This document shows positions 33,025-41,604 of a DNA stretch of 64,000 nt, piece after piece. The notes beneath the pieces are model-generated. The model saw only the letters and a list, made by a program, of their open reading frames with translations, did not search any database and had not been told where the DNA came from. This DNA is from Candidatus Nitrosopumilus sp. (GTDB lineage Archaea > Thermoproteota > Nitrososphaeria > Nitrososphaerales > Nitrosopumilaceae): contig JAOTTW010000001.1 of assembly GCA_029864235.1 (NCBI GenBank), positions 21,099 to 85,098 on the forward strand, written 5' to 3'. The translations under genes and the position numbers were made by a program. Position 1 is the stretch's first letter, and every line of letters begins with the position of its first letter.

Positions 33025-33662
33025 ATTGCAATGGCTCTAACTGGAGAACCAGTAGCGTCTTTCAGTTTTAAGGGTAAAATTACAAAATTAAAATATTTTG
33101 ATTTAATTTTATTTAGATTAGAAAGATTTTCTATAATCAAGACATTGTTTTTTGCTAGAATTCTATGTGCAGGAAATTTTTTATCCTTTCCTAAATCTAT
33201 GCTGGGGGAATCAATTCCAACTAAATTTATTCTCTTTGAGGCTAAATATCTTGCTCCAGATTTGGATAAGCCAGGATTGTCATAAAAATAGAAATCTTTG
33301 TTAAGATTTTTTTGCCAGTTTGTAAGAAAAATAATTGATGAATTTTTTGTAATTTTTCCATTTTTCTTTTCAAATGAAACAAGATCAGTTTTTGTAATTG
33401 CTTGATTTTTTTCCTTGTAAATTTTAACAAGTGTGGCAGTACCAAATAATCTCTCTAGAGAAATTTGATGAATTTTTGTACCATTTTTTACAAAATGAAA
33501 AGGAGCATCCAAATGTGTCCCTGTATGAGAGCTTAGAAATAGTAATTCTAGGTTGTAGCTATCCTCTCTAATTGTTGACCAAATAATGAATTTTGGTTTT
33601 GGTGAACCTGGAAAGTTTGGGATGGATTGGGATATTGTGAGTGTAAGATCTATTGGTTTCAT
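33021..33662 (-). CDS. Cyclase family protein (metal-dependent hydrolase, kynurenine-formamidase type)
   Basis: 213 residues with the family metal site HTGTHLDAPFHF and a following FGTATLVKI strand; the IDLTLTISQSIPNFPGSP start is characteristic. Members hydrolyse amides such as N-formylkynurenine or other cyclic/acyl substrates. The second metal-ligand region FPAHRILAKNNVLIIENL is also present. ATG start. Specific substrate unknown. Confidence 0.85.
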   Translation of the reverse strand: MKPIDLTLTISQSIPNFPGSPKPKFIIWSTIREDSYNLELLFLSSHTGTHLDAPFHFVKNGTKIHQISLERLFGTATLVKIYKEKNQAITKTDLVSFEKKNGKITKNSSIIFLTNWQKNLNKDFYFYDNPGLSKSGARYLASKRINLVGIDSPSIDLGKDKKFPAHRILAKNNVLIIENLSNLNKIKSKYFNFVILPLKLKDATGSPVRAIAI

Positions 33663-33739
33663 ATCAATTAATTGTTCTTGTGTTTAATCAATTTTGAGAT
33701 TTATGAAAGGTTAAATACTGTTTTATGAAAATCTGAAAT

Positions 33740-33997
33740 GTGCCTACAGCATATGTTTTACTAAATTCGGACTTAGGTTCAGACGAATCAATTATTGATG
33801 AAGTAAAGAAAATTCTCTTAGATGAAGATGTAAAGTATGAAGTGCAAGGTGTTTATGGTGTTTATGATATTGTATTGAAACTTTCATCAGATGATGCTGA
33901 GAAATTACGAGCAGTAATCACAAATAAAATTAGAAAAATTGCTAAAGTTCAATCAACACTTACTATGATGGTAATTGAAGAACAAGAAAATCTATAG
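33740..33997 (+). CDS. Lrp/AsnC-type ligand-binding (RAM) domain protein
   Basis: 85 residues forming only the alpha-beta RAM sensor domain, with no helix-turn-helix: PTAYVLLNSDLGSDESIIDEV, then EVQGVYGVYDIVLKL and IAKVQSTLTMMVIEE. Such stand-alone modules bind small molecules, often amino acids, and may assemble with full-length Lrp proteins. GTG start. The end overlaps the cysteine-desulfurase-like gene by 6 bases convergently. Confidence 0.82.
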   Translation: MPTAYVLLNSDLGSDESIIDEVKKILLDEDVKYEVQGVYGVYDIVLKLSSDDAEKLRAVITNKIRKIAKVQSTLTMMVIEEQENL

Positions 33998-35143
33998 ATT
34001 TTTTATAGTATCTATTACATGAAGGATATCTGATTCTGAATTAAAAAAATGAGGAGAAGCACGGACAATTTTTGTATCTAATATTTCTCTAACAGTAAGT
34101 ATAATTTTCTGTTTTTCTAATTTTTCAACAATATATTTTGGCTCATGACCTTCTATATTGAAAGATATGATGCTAGTTCTTTTATTAGGATTTTCTGGTC
34201 CATAAATAACAACATTTTTAATTTTAGAAAGCTCCTCTCTGAAAATTTCTGACAAACGGAGATTTTTCTTTCTAATATTATCCATTCCAAATTTAAGAAG
34301 GTAGTCAATAGAAGATTCCAGGCCTACTATTCCAACGTAATTTCTAAATCCTGTTTGAAATTTGTCTGGAATTTCTTTAAATGCTAAATTTGTTTTATCA
34401 TATAACATCGCAGATTCTCCTCCAATAGTTATGGGTTCTAATAATTCACTAGATTTTTTGTTACAGTAGAACAAACCTGTTCCCATAGGACCACAAAGCC
34501 ATTTTGAGCCATTAAATGACATAAAATCACATTTAATTTTTTTAACATCAAAATTTCCTATACATCCTACTGTTTGTGCACTATCAAGAAAAAAAGGAGT
34601 TTTGTTATGAATAATTGTTCCAATTTCTTCTACGGGTAGTATTGATCCAGTATTATACAATGCATGACTTAATGCTACTAGACTAGTATTTTTATCCAAA
34701 AATTTTTCAAATTCATCAAAATCGAAAAAACCATTTTTATCAACTGATAAATTCTTAATTTTAGTTATATTTTGTAATTTTAACCAAGGATAGAAATTTG
34801 AGTGATGTTCATGAGATAATCCTCTAATTATCAAATTAGAATTTTTACTAAACGAAATTCCATTAGCTACTATATTAATTCCATCAGTTGTGCTTTGTGT
34901 TAAAATTACTTCTTCAGGTTGGCAATTTATTATTTTTGAAATAGTTTTTCTAATATTTTGTAGTTTTTCAGTAACAAATTGTTCTGAATCAATTGAATCA
35001 GGTCCTATTGAATTATATTCAATTAAAAAATCATGCATTGCTTCAATACTTTGTAATGGCATTAAGGAAACTGAAGCATTGTTAAGATAGATTTTTTCAG
35101 AAATCGGAAAATCAACAGAGATATCTTTAGCTGCTAAATTCAT
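33992..35143 (-). CDS. Class V aminotransferase, cysteine-desulfurase/isopenicillin-epimerase-like
   Basis: 383-residue PLP enzyme starting with FPISEKIYLNNASVSLMPL, as SufS/CsdA-like proteins do. TQSTTDGINIVANGI, SLSHALYNTGSILPVEEIG and FLDSAQTVGCIG surround PLP, and the Schiff-base lysine is in SFNGSKWLCGPMGTG. A clear SufS active-site cysteine loop is not evident, so sulfur transfer is uncertain. ATG start. Divergent from the RecA-like gene, 26 bases apart. Confidence 0.82.
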   Translation of the reverse strand: MNLAAKDISVDFPISEKIYLNNASVSLMPLQSIEAMHDFLIEYNSIGPDSIDSEQFVTEKLQNIRKTISKIINCQPEEVILTQSTTDGINIVANGISFSKNSNLIIRGLSHEHHSNFYPWLKLQNITKIKNLSVDKNGFFDFDEFEKFLDKNTSLVALSHALYNTGSILPVEEIGTIIHNKTPFFLDSAQTVGCIGNFDVKKIKCDFMSFNGSKWLCGPMGTGLFYCNKKSSELLEPITIGGESAMLYDKTNLAFKEIPDKFQTGFRNYVGIVGLESSIDYLLKFGMDNIRKKNLRLSEIFREELSKIKNVVIYGPENPNKRTSIISFNIEGHEPKYIVEKLEKQKIILTVREILDTKIVRASPHFFNSESDILHVIDTIKNL

Positions 35144-35169
35144 TATTATATCTGTATGATAATAACCAA

Positions 35170-35781
35170 TTGTTGGATAAAAATCCTAAGCAGATTTTAG
35201 ATAATAACTTAGTACAAATTTTAAATGAATTTTCTAGTAAAAATCCAAATATCATTTTATGCTCTGAGCCATTTATGAAATCACAGTTTCTAAATGAATT
35301 AATTGATTCTGTAGATTTACATGTAATTTTTCTAGATTTTGACTTACTTTATACAGGTTATGTTGTTTCTGAAATGCTGGAAAAAAATACTAGGGTTGAG
35401 ATTTATCATCCTAAAAAGGACAATCTAGAAGAAATTTTTTCAGAAATTGCAAAAAAGGTTTCAGTTAAAAAATACTTAGTTATTCTAGATTCGTTTAATG
35501 GGTTATACAATCTTTTCACTGAAATCGAGTCTGGAATATTTGTAAATACAATAATAATGCTGCTTGCATCAATTGCAAGCCAAAAGAATTCGATAATTGT
35601 TGTTTCTGCAATGGCTAGAAAAATGAAGAATGGAGGCTGGGTTTTATCTCCTGGAGGCAGGCATATAATTAATTCAACAAATTCGGGAATTTATTATGTA
35701 AATAGTGAGGGGAAATCTTTAATTTTAAAATCTTTAAATTATGATGGTTCTCTGAAAATTTTTAGAATTGATCTAATGTAA
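35170..35781 (+). CDS. RecA/KaiC-superfamily-like ATPase relic
   Basis: 203 residues with the beta-alpha layout of a RecA-fold core: IILCSEPFMKSQFLNELI where Walker A is expected but without the GKT/S lysine motif, IFLDFDLLYTG, Walker-B-like YLVILDSFNGLYNLF, and SIIVVSAMARKMKNGGWVLSP near the end as in RadA-family proteins. The missing P-loop suggests it does not bind ATP normally. TTG 35170 or 35173 starts it. A structural partner of DNA-repair or signalling proteins is possible. Confidence 0.55.
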   Translation: MLDKNPKQILDNNLVQILNEFSSKNPNIILCSEPFMKSQFLNELIDSVDLHVIFLDFDLLYTGYVVSEMLEKNTRVEIYHPKKDNLEEIFSEIAKKVSVKKYLVILDSFNGLYNLFTEIESGIFVNTIIMLLASIASQKNSIIVVSAMARKMKNGGWVLSPGGRHIINSTNSGIYYVNSEGKSLILKSLNYDGSLKIFRIDLM

Positions 35782-35803
35782 ATTTAGTTAAAGCGATCAA
35801 ATT

Positions 35804-35839
35804 TTATAACGTCGTTAAGAAATTGAAACGGCGTTATAA
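35804..35839. repeat. Inverted repeat upstream of the ferredoxin gene
   Basis: Arms of 13 bases (TTATAACGTCGTT at 35804-35816; AACGGCGTTATAA at 35827-35839) around a 10-base spacer. Twelve of 13 positions are complementary and the remaining one would be a U-G wobble in RNA. Each arm itself holds a palindrome AACGnCGTT, the two centres 19 bases apart. It lies just upstream of the ferredoxin TATA region, as an operator would, and 22 bases after the previous stop, as a terminator hairpin might. Confidence 0.7.
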
Positions 35840-35855
35840 TTAGCATTTTTTGGGC

Positions 35856-35866
35856 AAATTATATTA
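35856..35866 (+). promoter_or_regulatory. TATA box of the ferredoxin gene
   Basis: AAATTATATTA centred about 32 bases before ATG 35893, giving a nearly leaderless transcript; the inverted repeat ends 16 bases before it. Confidence 0.5.
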
Positions 35867-35892
35867 AGATCAAAATTAGACTTTATTTTGTT

Positions 35893-36192
35893 ATGCCAGT
35901 AGGAATTATTCCAGACATCAGTGAACAAATGTGTATTGGATGCGCACTATGTGTAGAAATCTGTACTACATTGGGACCAGATGTCCTTAGAGTAAAACCA
36001 GTTGAAGGCTGGAAGAGAGGTAAAGCATTTGTCTTTTACCCAGAAAGATGTATTTCTGATGGTGCATGCATTGGTGTATGCCCAACAAAAGCAATCTTTT
36101 GGATGAGACCAATGGACTTTACTGTTGGACAACCAGTTCCACTCTACAAAAACTCAGTCTTCGTCAAAGGTTGGACTGAACTAATAGATTAG
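35893..36192 (+). CDS. 4Fe-4S ferredoxin-type protein
   Basis: 99-residue cytosolic electron carrier. First cluster motif CIGCALCVEIC (four Cys); the second, CISDGACIGVCPTKAIF, has only three Cys with a widened first gap, so it may supply a different ligand or share a Cys with the first site. The C-terminal 25 residues (GQPVPLYKNSVFVKGWTELI) extend the fold. ATG start; strong promoter architecture with an operator-like inverted repeat. It likely supplies electrons in central metabolism. Confidence 0.88.
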   Translation: MPVGIIPDISEQMCIGCALCVEICTTLGPDVLRVKPVEGWKRGKAFVFYPERCISDGACIGVCPTKAIFWMRPMDFTVGQPVPLYKNSVFVKGWTELID

Positions 36193-36227
36193 AATAGTTC
36201 AATCATTTTTAATTTCTTTTTATTATT

Positions 36228-37220
36228 TTAGATTTTAACAGCACCTGGCTTGGTTGATTCTATATTTGGTTTTTTCTTTAACCACAATATAACATAGACA
36301 AACAATACTGCTGGAACCAAGATGAAAATTATAGCTAATTCATAATAAAGTTCCAATCTTTGAGCTGGTTTTACATGATAAACTTCATGAGTGGTTTTTT
36401 CAGGATTTTCATAGACCACAGTTGTAAAATCAACCGTTCTTATGGATTTATTTTCAACAGTACCATATACCGTAACACTCTCTTCAGCTAAAATTGATGA
36501 TGCTTCTATTCCTTCTATTCTAATTATTATAGAGCCATAATCATTAAATACAAAGTTTCTATAGTCACCACCAATTTGATTTAGTCCTTCATCTCGAAAA
36601 ATTTCTTGACCATTTTGAAAAATTATGAAATTATATTTCATTTTTGCTAGATTAGAATTTGTTAGTGGATCATAAAATTGGTATACAAATTGAATTTTTT
36701 CGTGAGTTTTAATCACAGGTGGATCCCATGATAGATTGACCTCTATGTTTCTATCTGGAGTATACATTAGTAATGGGAATTGAAGTTTTTTTCCTGTTGC
36801 ATCATGTGGAAAATCTGGAATTTCTTTTTCAACTATTACAATTCCTTCCATCCAAGGATGGATTATACAGAAATATGGAAATGTTCCAGATTCTTCAAAT
36901 TTGAAAGACCAGGATTCTCCAGGCATGAATCTTTCACTATCAAAATATCCATCAGGAGTTCCAAAGTTATCACTCATCCACCCAAATCGTCCAGAACCTT
37001 CACCACTTGTTACGGTGTGACCTTCTTTGTCATCATTGTACCATGTAATGGAATCACCGACAGTAATGAAAATTCTTGGAGGATCAAACCACACCTTTGC
37101 AGGTGTATTTAATTCAGGATTGTATGCACCAAATGGAATATCTACTACATAGTCTTCAGCGTAAGTTATAGGGAGATAAGCAAATAATCCGAATAAAAAA
37201 AGTACAAGTAGGTAATTCAT
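36228..37220 (-). CDS. Membrane-anchored type 1 copper (plastocyanin-like) protein
   Basis: 330 residues: signal peptide (1-21), cupredoxin domain at about 40-130, a second beta domain (140-280), one C-terminal membrane helix (about 298-318) and a basic tail. All four blue-copper ligands are seen: His68 (EGHTVTSG), Cys118, His121 and Met124 (YFCIIHPWMEG). It probably carries electrons on the outer membrane face, as the many cupredoxins of ammonia-oxidising archaea do. ATG start. Confidence 0.88.
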   Translation of the reverse strand: MNYLLVLFLFGLFAYLPITYAEDYVVDIPFGAYNPELNTPAKVWFDPPRIFITVGDSITWYNDDKEGHTVTSGEGSGRFGWMSDNFGTPDGYFDSERFMPGESWSFKFEESGTFPYFCIIHPWMEGIVIVEKEIPDFPHDATGKKLQFPLLMYTPDRNIEVNLSWDPPVIKTHEKIQFVYQFYDPLTNSNLAKMKYNFIIFQNGQEIFRDEGLNQIGGDYRNFVFNDYGSIIIRIEGIEASSILAEESVTVYGTVENKSIRTVDFTTVVYENPEKTTHEVYHVKPAQRLELYYELAIIFILVPAVLFVYVILWLKKKPNIESTKPGAVKI

Positions 37221-37320
37221 AATAATAGTAGGAAATTAGTTTTCATATAAACTTGACATAATTTTTAATCATGATTTTCAATATTGAGATAAGACAAAAT
37301 TAGTGATAATCAAAAGTATG

Positions 37321-37330
37321 TTTTTAAATT
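37321..37330 (+). promoter_or_regulatory. TATA box of the PII gene
   Basis: TTTTTAAATT centred 26 bases before the GTG at 37352, matching leaderless spacing and supporting that start. Confidence 0.45.
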
Positions 37331-37351
37331 GCATGTATTCAGAATTTAATT

Positions 37352-37678
37352 GTGAAGAGAATTGAAACCATTGTTCAGAGTGAAGTATCTAAGAAAGTTG
37401 TAAATGCAATTTCTAAAACAGGGGTTGGAGGTGTAACATTAATCCAATCTTTAGGACAGGGTGCAGGAGAAAGACCAGAAATCGGAGGTCATCAAATTGA
37501 ATTTAATTCAACAGATGTCATAGTTACTGTTGTTCAAGATTTGATGGTACCAAAGGTAGTCAATGCAATTATTGAAACAGCTCACACAGGAGAAAAAGGT
37601 GATGGAAAAATATTTGTAACAAATGTAGAAGAATCATATGATATTTCTACAAAGGAAAAATCTACAGAATTGATTTAA
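37352..37678 (+). CDS. PII nitrogen-regulatory protein
   Basis: 108-residue trimeric signal protein that senses 2-oxoglutarate and ATP/ADP. RIETIVQSEVSKKVVNAI opens the fold; the T-loop is LGQGAGERPEIGGHQIEF, and the B-loop TGEKGDGKIFV binds the nucleotide phosphates. The tyrosine that is uridylylated in enteric PII is absent, so regulation should be by ligand binding only. GTG start. It may act on ammonium uptake or on glutamine synthetase (glnA at 49.8 kb), but no Amt gene is next to it. Confidence 0.9.
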   Translation: MKRIETIVQSEVSKKVVNAISKTGVGGVTLIQSLGQGAGERPEIGGHQIEFNSTDVIVTVVQDLMVPKVVNAIIETAHTGEKGDGKIFVTNVEESYDISTKEKSTELI

Positions 37679-37688
37679 TATTTTAAAT

Positions 37689-39446
37689 TTATTTATTAGA
37701 ATTTTTTCGTGATACGATATATCCTTGGTATCCATGTTCAGCTGAAATTACATCATTTTCAATTTTTTCAAAAATAAAACCATCTATAGCTTTAGCATTA
37801 TTATAAAAATCTTGTCCAATTATCAAGCCATTAGCAGGTGCTGCTCGATTAATTTTAGCACATCTGTTTACAGTTGTACCAAAAATATCATTTACAGAGG
37901 ATGTGGAAGTTTTTGCAATTCTCACAATACCATAAGTTGCACTAATTCTATAATTAAAAACAGGGAGCTTTTCTTGTTTCAATTGAGTCTTAATGTTTTC
38001 ATGAGATTCTGCTATTGTTAAACAACAGTCAAGACATTTCTTTAATGTGAATTTATGTTCAGAATGAATTACAGGAAAGTAAAACAATAATGCGTCACCA
38101 ATATTTTTTACAACAATACCGTCAAATTTCCTAACAATAATAGCAATTGAATTTAAGAATATTTTATAAAATTCGCTTGTTTGTGTCTCTGATAAACTTG
38201 AAGTGATTTTGGTAGAATTCATAATATCTACCATACATACACAATAATTTTCACTATAATCTGAGAATTGTAAAAGAATATCTTCTTGCTTTTTTATAAC
38301 ATCTTCTTTTTCCTTAATTTCAATCAAGGAGTCTTGTAATTTTTGGGTCATAAAATCAAATGCATATGATAACTCTCCAATTTCGTCACTAGTTTTGATG
38401 TTTGTTCTGACATCAAAGTTTCCATTTGCTACTTTGTTAGCAGCATTTTTCAGTTTGATTAAAGGTGTTGATAGAGTTTTTGAAATTGCAAATGCAATTA
38501 TTGCCATTCCAGTTGTGATCAAAATACCAGTTTGAAAAATTCGATTTTGAAGAACTAAAATGGGCTCTATGGTTTCTGCTTCATCAATTTCAGCCAGCAA
38601 TACAAATCCTAGATCATCAGCACAATATGAAGAACCATAAATGTTGATTCCTCTATAATCGGGGTAAAATCCAATGTGATCTTCTTCTTCTCTAAAACAT
38701 TTTTGGACAGGAATTGTATCGACTTTTTGTTTAAAGACAGCATTTTCAATAAATCTAGACTCAGAAAGCATTAGAAACCCATCATTTACAATGTAGACTT
38801 CACCAGTTTCACCTAAACCACTTCTATTAAGCAAAATGCTATCTATTGAAGCAGTTCGCATTCTAGAAACAATTACACCAATTGGCTCATCACCTTTTTT
38901 ACTGTCTTGAGCAAAGATTGGAGAGATAACAATCATCTTTTTTCCAGTTGGGGTAGGCTCAAAATCGACAAATGATTTTGTCAGTCCTTTTTTGAATAGA
39001 GGATCATCAAGGAAATTAGTACTTGTGACTCTACCTAGAGTAAATAGAATTTTTCCATTTAAGCCTATTACCTTTACATCCTCAAAACCAATTGAAAATC
39101 CAACTAATTCTTGAAACGCTTGAACTTGAGTAAGAAAACTTCTGCGTTTTTCTTCTTTAATTTTTTCAAATTCATTATCAGGAATCTGATTTAATTCAGT
39201 GACAAGAATTCTGATCATAGGATCATTTGCTAAGATTTTATTTTGTTCTATCCGTGATTCAAAAAGAAATCGAATTGTATCACCTCGAACTCTAGATTCT
39301 CCAAATAATTGCTCACCTTGTCTTTCTTTAAGAATTTCATCAGCATAGTTAAAACTCAGATATGCAGTAATGGATAAAGCGATTACTGAAACTATCATCA
39401 CAAGAAGAATGAGTTTTTTGTCTAGACCAAATGAAATTGCCATCAA
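37689..39446 (-). CDS. Membrane sensor with Cache, HAMP and class III nucleotide cyclase domains
   Basis: 585 residues. N-terminal membrane helix (about 12-33), extracellular Cache-like sensor (35-290; PIGVIVSRMRTASIDSILLN), second helix (about 303-325), HAMP (LSTPLIKLKNAANKVANG, 326-380), a helical linker, and a class III cyclase domain (from about 403) with metal-binding Asp residues in CMVDIMNSTK and VVKNIGDALLFYF. It likely makes cAMP or a related nucleotide in response to an external signal. The canonical substrate-specifying residues cannot be confirmed here. Convergent with PII. Confidence 0.85.
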   Translation of the reverse strand: MMAISFGLDKKLILLVMIVSVIALSITAYLSFNYADEILKERQGEQLFGESRVRGDTIRFLFESRIEQNKILANDPMIRILVTELNQIPDNEFEKIKEEKRRSFLTQVQAFQELVGFSIGFEDVKVIGLNGKILFTLGRVTSTNFLDDPLFKKGLTKSFVDFEPTPTGKKMIVISPIFAQDSKKGDEPIGVIVSRMRTASIDSILLNRSGLGETGEVYIVNDGFLMLSESRFIENAVFKQKVDTIPVQKCFREEEDHIGFYPDYRGINIYGSSYCADDLGFVLLAEIDEAETIEPILVLQNRIFQTGILITTGMAIIAFAISKTLSTPLIKLKNAANKVANGNFDVRTNIKTSDEIGELSYAFDFMTQKLQDSLIEIKEKEDVIKKQEDILLQFSDYSENYCVCMVDIMNSTKITSSLSETQTSEFYKIFLNSIAIIVRKFDGIVVKNIGDALLFYFPVIHSEHKFTLKKCLDCCLTIAESHENIKTQLKQEKLPVFNYRISATYGIVRIAKTSTSSVNDIFGTTVNRCAKINRAAPANGLIIGQDFYNNAKAIDGFIFEKIENDVISAEHGYQGYIVSRKNSNK

Positions 39447-39485
39447 TTTTTTAGTATTTCTATATGAATATCAATTCTTCGTGGG

Positions 39486-40262
39486 TTATACTACTGTAAT
39501 TACGCCTGTTCTCCACGGATGAAGTGTACATAAATAATGATACGCTCCTGGTTCATCAAATTCATAATTGTATACCTGCCCAGGTTGAAGAACATTACTA
39601 TTGAATAATGAAACAACATTTCCTTTTCCATCTTGACTTTGAACAGTATGAGTTACTGAATCATGATTTACCCAAGAAACAATTGTTCCTCTGAACACTG
39701 TTGGTTTTTCAGGAATATAAGAGGATGATTCTTGTTGATATGCATTTCCAGTTGGGATTACAATAGTGGAAGTCAATTGGGGCGATGTAGTTGAAAATCT
39801 ATCATCGCCAGTGACAATAAATCTTAAAGAATATTTTTCTTGATTTGCTCTTTTTAGTTCACCAACTGCTTCCCACATCGACCAATTATTAGCAACATAC
39901 TTTCGTTCACCTTTAATTGTCATATCATAAGATGTATCTTGTAAAGTTCTAACCGGACCTGAACCTACAAAAGAACCATCAGCATTATATGAAATGTGCC
40001 AATCATCTTTAATCATTCGAGCTGCTATTGTATTTTCTTGTGATTTTAGAACAATTGAACCTTTTGAAACTTCTGATAAACTGGTGAATTCCAAACGCAA
40101 ATTAGATTTGTATAAGATAGGATTTTTGAGATTTGAATCAAGGGAAATACCTGTTCCTTTTAGTTCATAAGTGTCTACAGCAAAAGAAGGTACAGATATC
40201 AATAAGGATAAAGATAAAAGAGCAAAAATTAACGGTATGATAATTTTTGCCATATTATTCAT
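39486..40262 (-). CDS. Secreted cupredoxin lacking the axial methionine
   Basis: 258 residues: signal peptide (1-28, IPLIFALLSLSLLISVPSFA), a beta domain (30-180) and a C-terminal cupredoxin (about 188-258). Ligands His205 (SVTHTVQSQ), Cys245 and His248 (YHYLCTLHPWRTG) are present, but Arg251 occupies the place of Met, unlike the paralogue at 36228. A higher-potential or perturbed copper site is expected. ATG start. Confidence 0.85.
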   Translation of the reverse strand: MNNMAKIIIPLIFALLSLSLLISVPSFAVDTYELKGTGISLDSNLKNPILYKSNLRLEFTSLSEVSKGSIVLKSQENTIAARMIKDDWHISYNADGSFVGSGPVRTLQDTSYDMTIKGERKYVANNWSMWEAVGELKRANQEKYSLRFIVTGDDRFSTTSPQLTSTIVIPTGNAYQQESSSYIPEKPTVFRGTIVSWVNHDSVTHTVQSQDGKGNVVSLFNSNVLQPGQVYNYEFDEPGAYHYLCTLHPWRTGVITVV

Positions 40263-40361
40263 ACATAGTATTTGTTAATATGTAATTTGGTGATTATTTT
40301 ATTTGGAATTAAATTTGGTGTTTAAAGATATTATTTAGAGAAAGAATGAAAAGATTTCAGG

Positions 40362-41516
40362 TTATTTTTTAGAAAAACCAAATTTTGAGGTCCATCCAGA
40401 TTTTTTGGGTTTTGATGATTTCATTGAGAGGTTATCTAGCATTTTATATGTAATTGTAAATCCGTTTCCTACCATAGTCGCATCTTTATCATAATCATCT
40501 TTGTTAGGTATTAATTCGTCAGATAAATCCCTAATTTTTTTAGTTTTAATATCAAACAATGGAATTCTTTTTCCATTTTCAAGTTTGATGATAGCATCAT
40601 TGCTTAGACCTTGAATTGAAAAATTTTCAAAAAATCTTATGAAACCATCTTTCTTTAATTCAATTATTGTATCATATGTGACTTTGCCTCCATAAATTAG
40701 AATTTCACGCCCACAAATATTTACATCATCTTCTAAATTCAAAGTAATAATAGTATCAGCATCAAGAGAAACTGTATTTACAACATTTTCTGCAATAATT
40801 TTTCCGTTTGGAGCTAAGATATGTGTTCTATGCTCTTTAGTTTGATAAACTCCGACTCTACCGTCAGGATCATTAATCTTATATTTTCTTCCAAAAATAT
40901 TTCCAACTACTACATTTCCATTATCAACGACAATTTGTGCTCCATTTTCAATTCGATACTTATTTTCAAGTGGGTTGATAAATTTAAAATCTCCTTTAGT
41001 TAAATGAATTTTTGTTCTAAATTCTTCTGTCCAAGATGGACTTGTAATATTTCCCTGCATAATTATAGGCCCATCATATGTCAAACTACCAGCCATAAAA
41101 TTTCCTTTGATTGATAGTGCACCATTGGCTTTTCTTTCTAATTCGATTTCACCAAGAGTTTTTGAACCAAATAATCTAGAAGCAGTAGAATTTGATCTGT
41201 TAAGTGCAGCTGCCCATTCCTCAGCAGTTTGCATTTCTTTTGATAACTGTTGACCAAGAATTTGGTTTTTTCTTCGAATATCTTCTTCAGGTTCACTAGA
41301 ATATACTCGAGTATTTTGTAGTTTTTCTAGATCAGTTTGAGGATATTTTCTTCCAATTTTGAGATCTTCATATGCCTGTTTAATTTTTATAAATTGTTCA
41401 TTTTCTCCACCTCGATCAGAGTGAAATTGTAGTGCCATTCGTCTAAAGGCATCACGAATTTCATTCTCTGTTGAACCCTCAATAATACCTAAAATGTCAT
41501 AATTACTTTCGACCAT
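40362..41516 (-). CDS. J-domain protein with a degenerate HPD motif and a long beta-repeat C-terminus
   Basis: 384 residues. J domain at 5-60 (NYDILGIIEGSTENEIRDAF, MALQFHSDRGG) with His32-Ser33-Asp34 in place of HPD. After a short charged helix (75-100), residues 105-340 are a regular run of short strands (SIKGNFMAGSLTYDGPIIMQ, NIFGRKYKI) that suggests a beta-helix or bactofilin-like stack. The basic tail ends KFGFSKK. HPD is needed to stimulate Hsp70, so a scaffold role is possible. ATG start. Confidence 0.72.
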   Translation of the reverse strand: MVESNYDILGIIEGSTENEIRDAFRRMALQFHSDRGGENEQFIKIKQAYEDLKIGRKYPQTDLEKLQNTRVYSSEPEEDIRRKNQILGQQLSKEMQTAEEWAAALNRSNSTASRLFGSKTLGEIELERKANGALSIKGNFMAGSLTYDGPIIMQGNITSPSWTEEFRTKIHLTKGDFKFINPLENKYRIENGAQIVVDNGNVVVGNIFGRKYKINDPDGRVGVYQTKEHRTHILAPNGKIIAENVVNTVSLDADTIITLNLEDDVNICGREILIYGGKVTYDTIIELKKDGFIRFFENFSIQGLSNDAIIKLENGKRIPLFDIKTKKIRDLSDELIPNKDDYDKDATMVGNGFTITYKMLDNLSMKSSKPKKSGWTSKFGFSKK

Positions 41517-41604
41517 ATCTATCCCTCATATTTTTGGTTAATCTGTTCATATTTCCCATACTTCTAGTTTTTTACATTATAAAATAACAGGTATCCTTAT
41601 TTGA

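Noticed and set aside
37267..37276. Ten-base palindrome AATCATGATT before the PII gene
   Set aside because: Perfect but short and AT-rich; expected by chance in this composition and too far upstream of the TATA box to argue for an operator.
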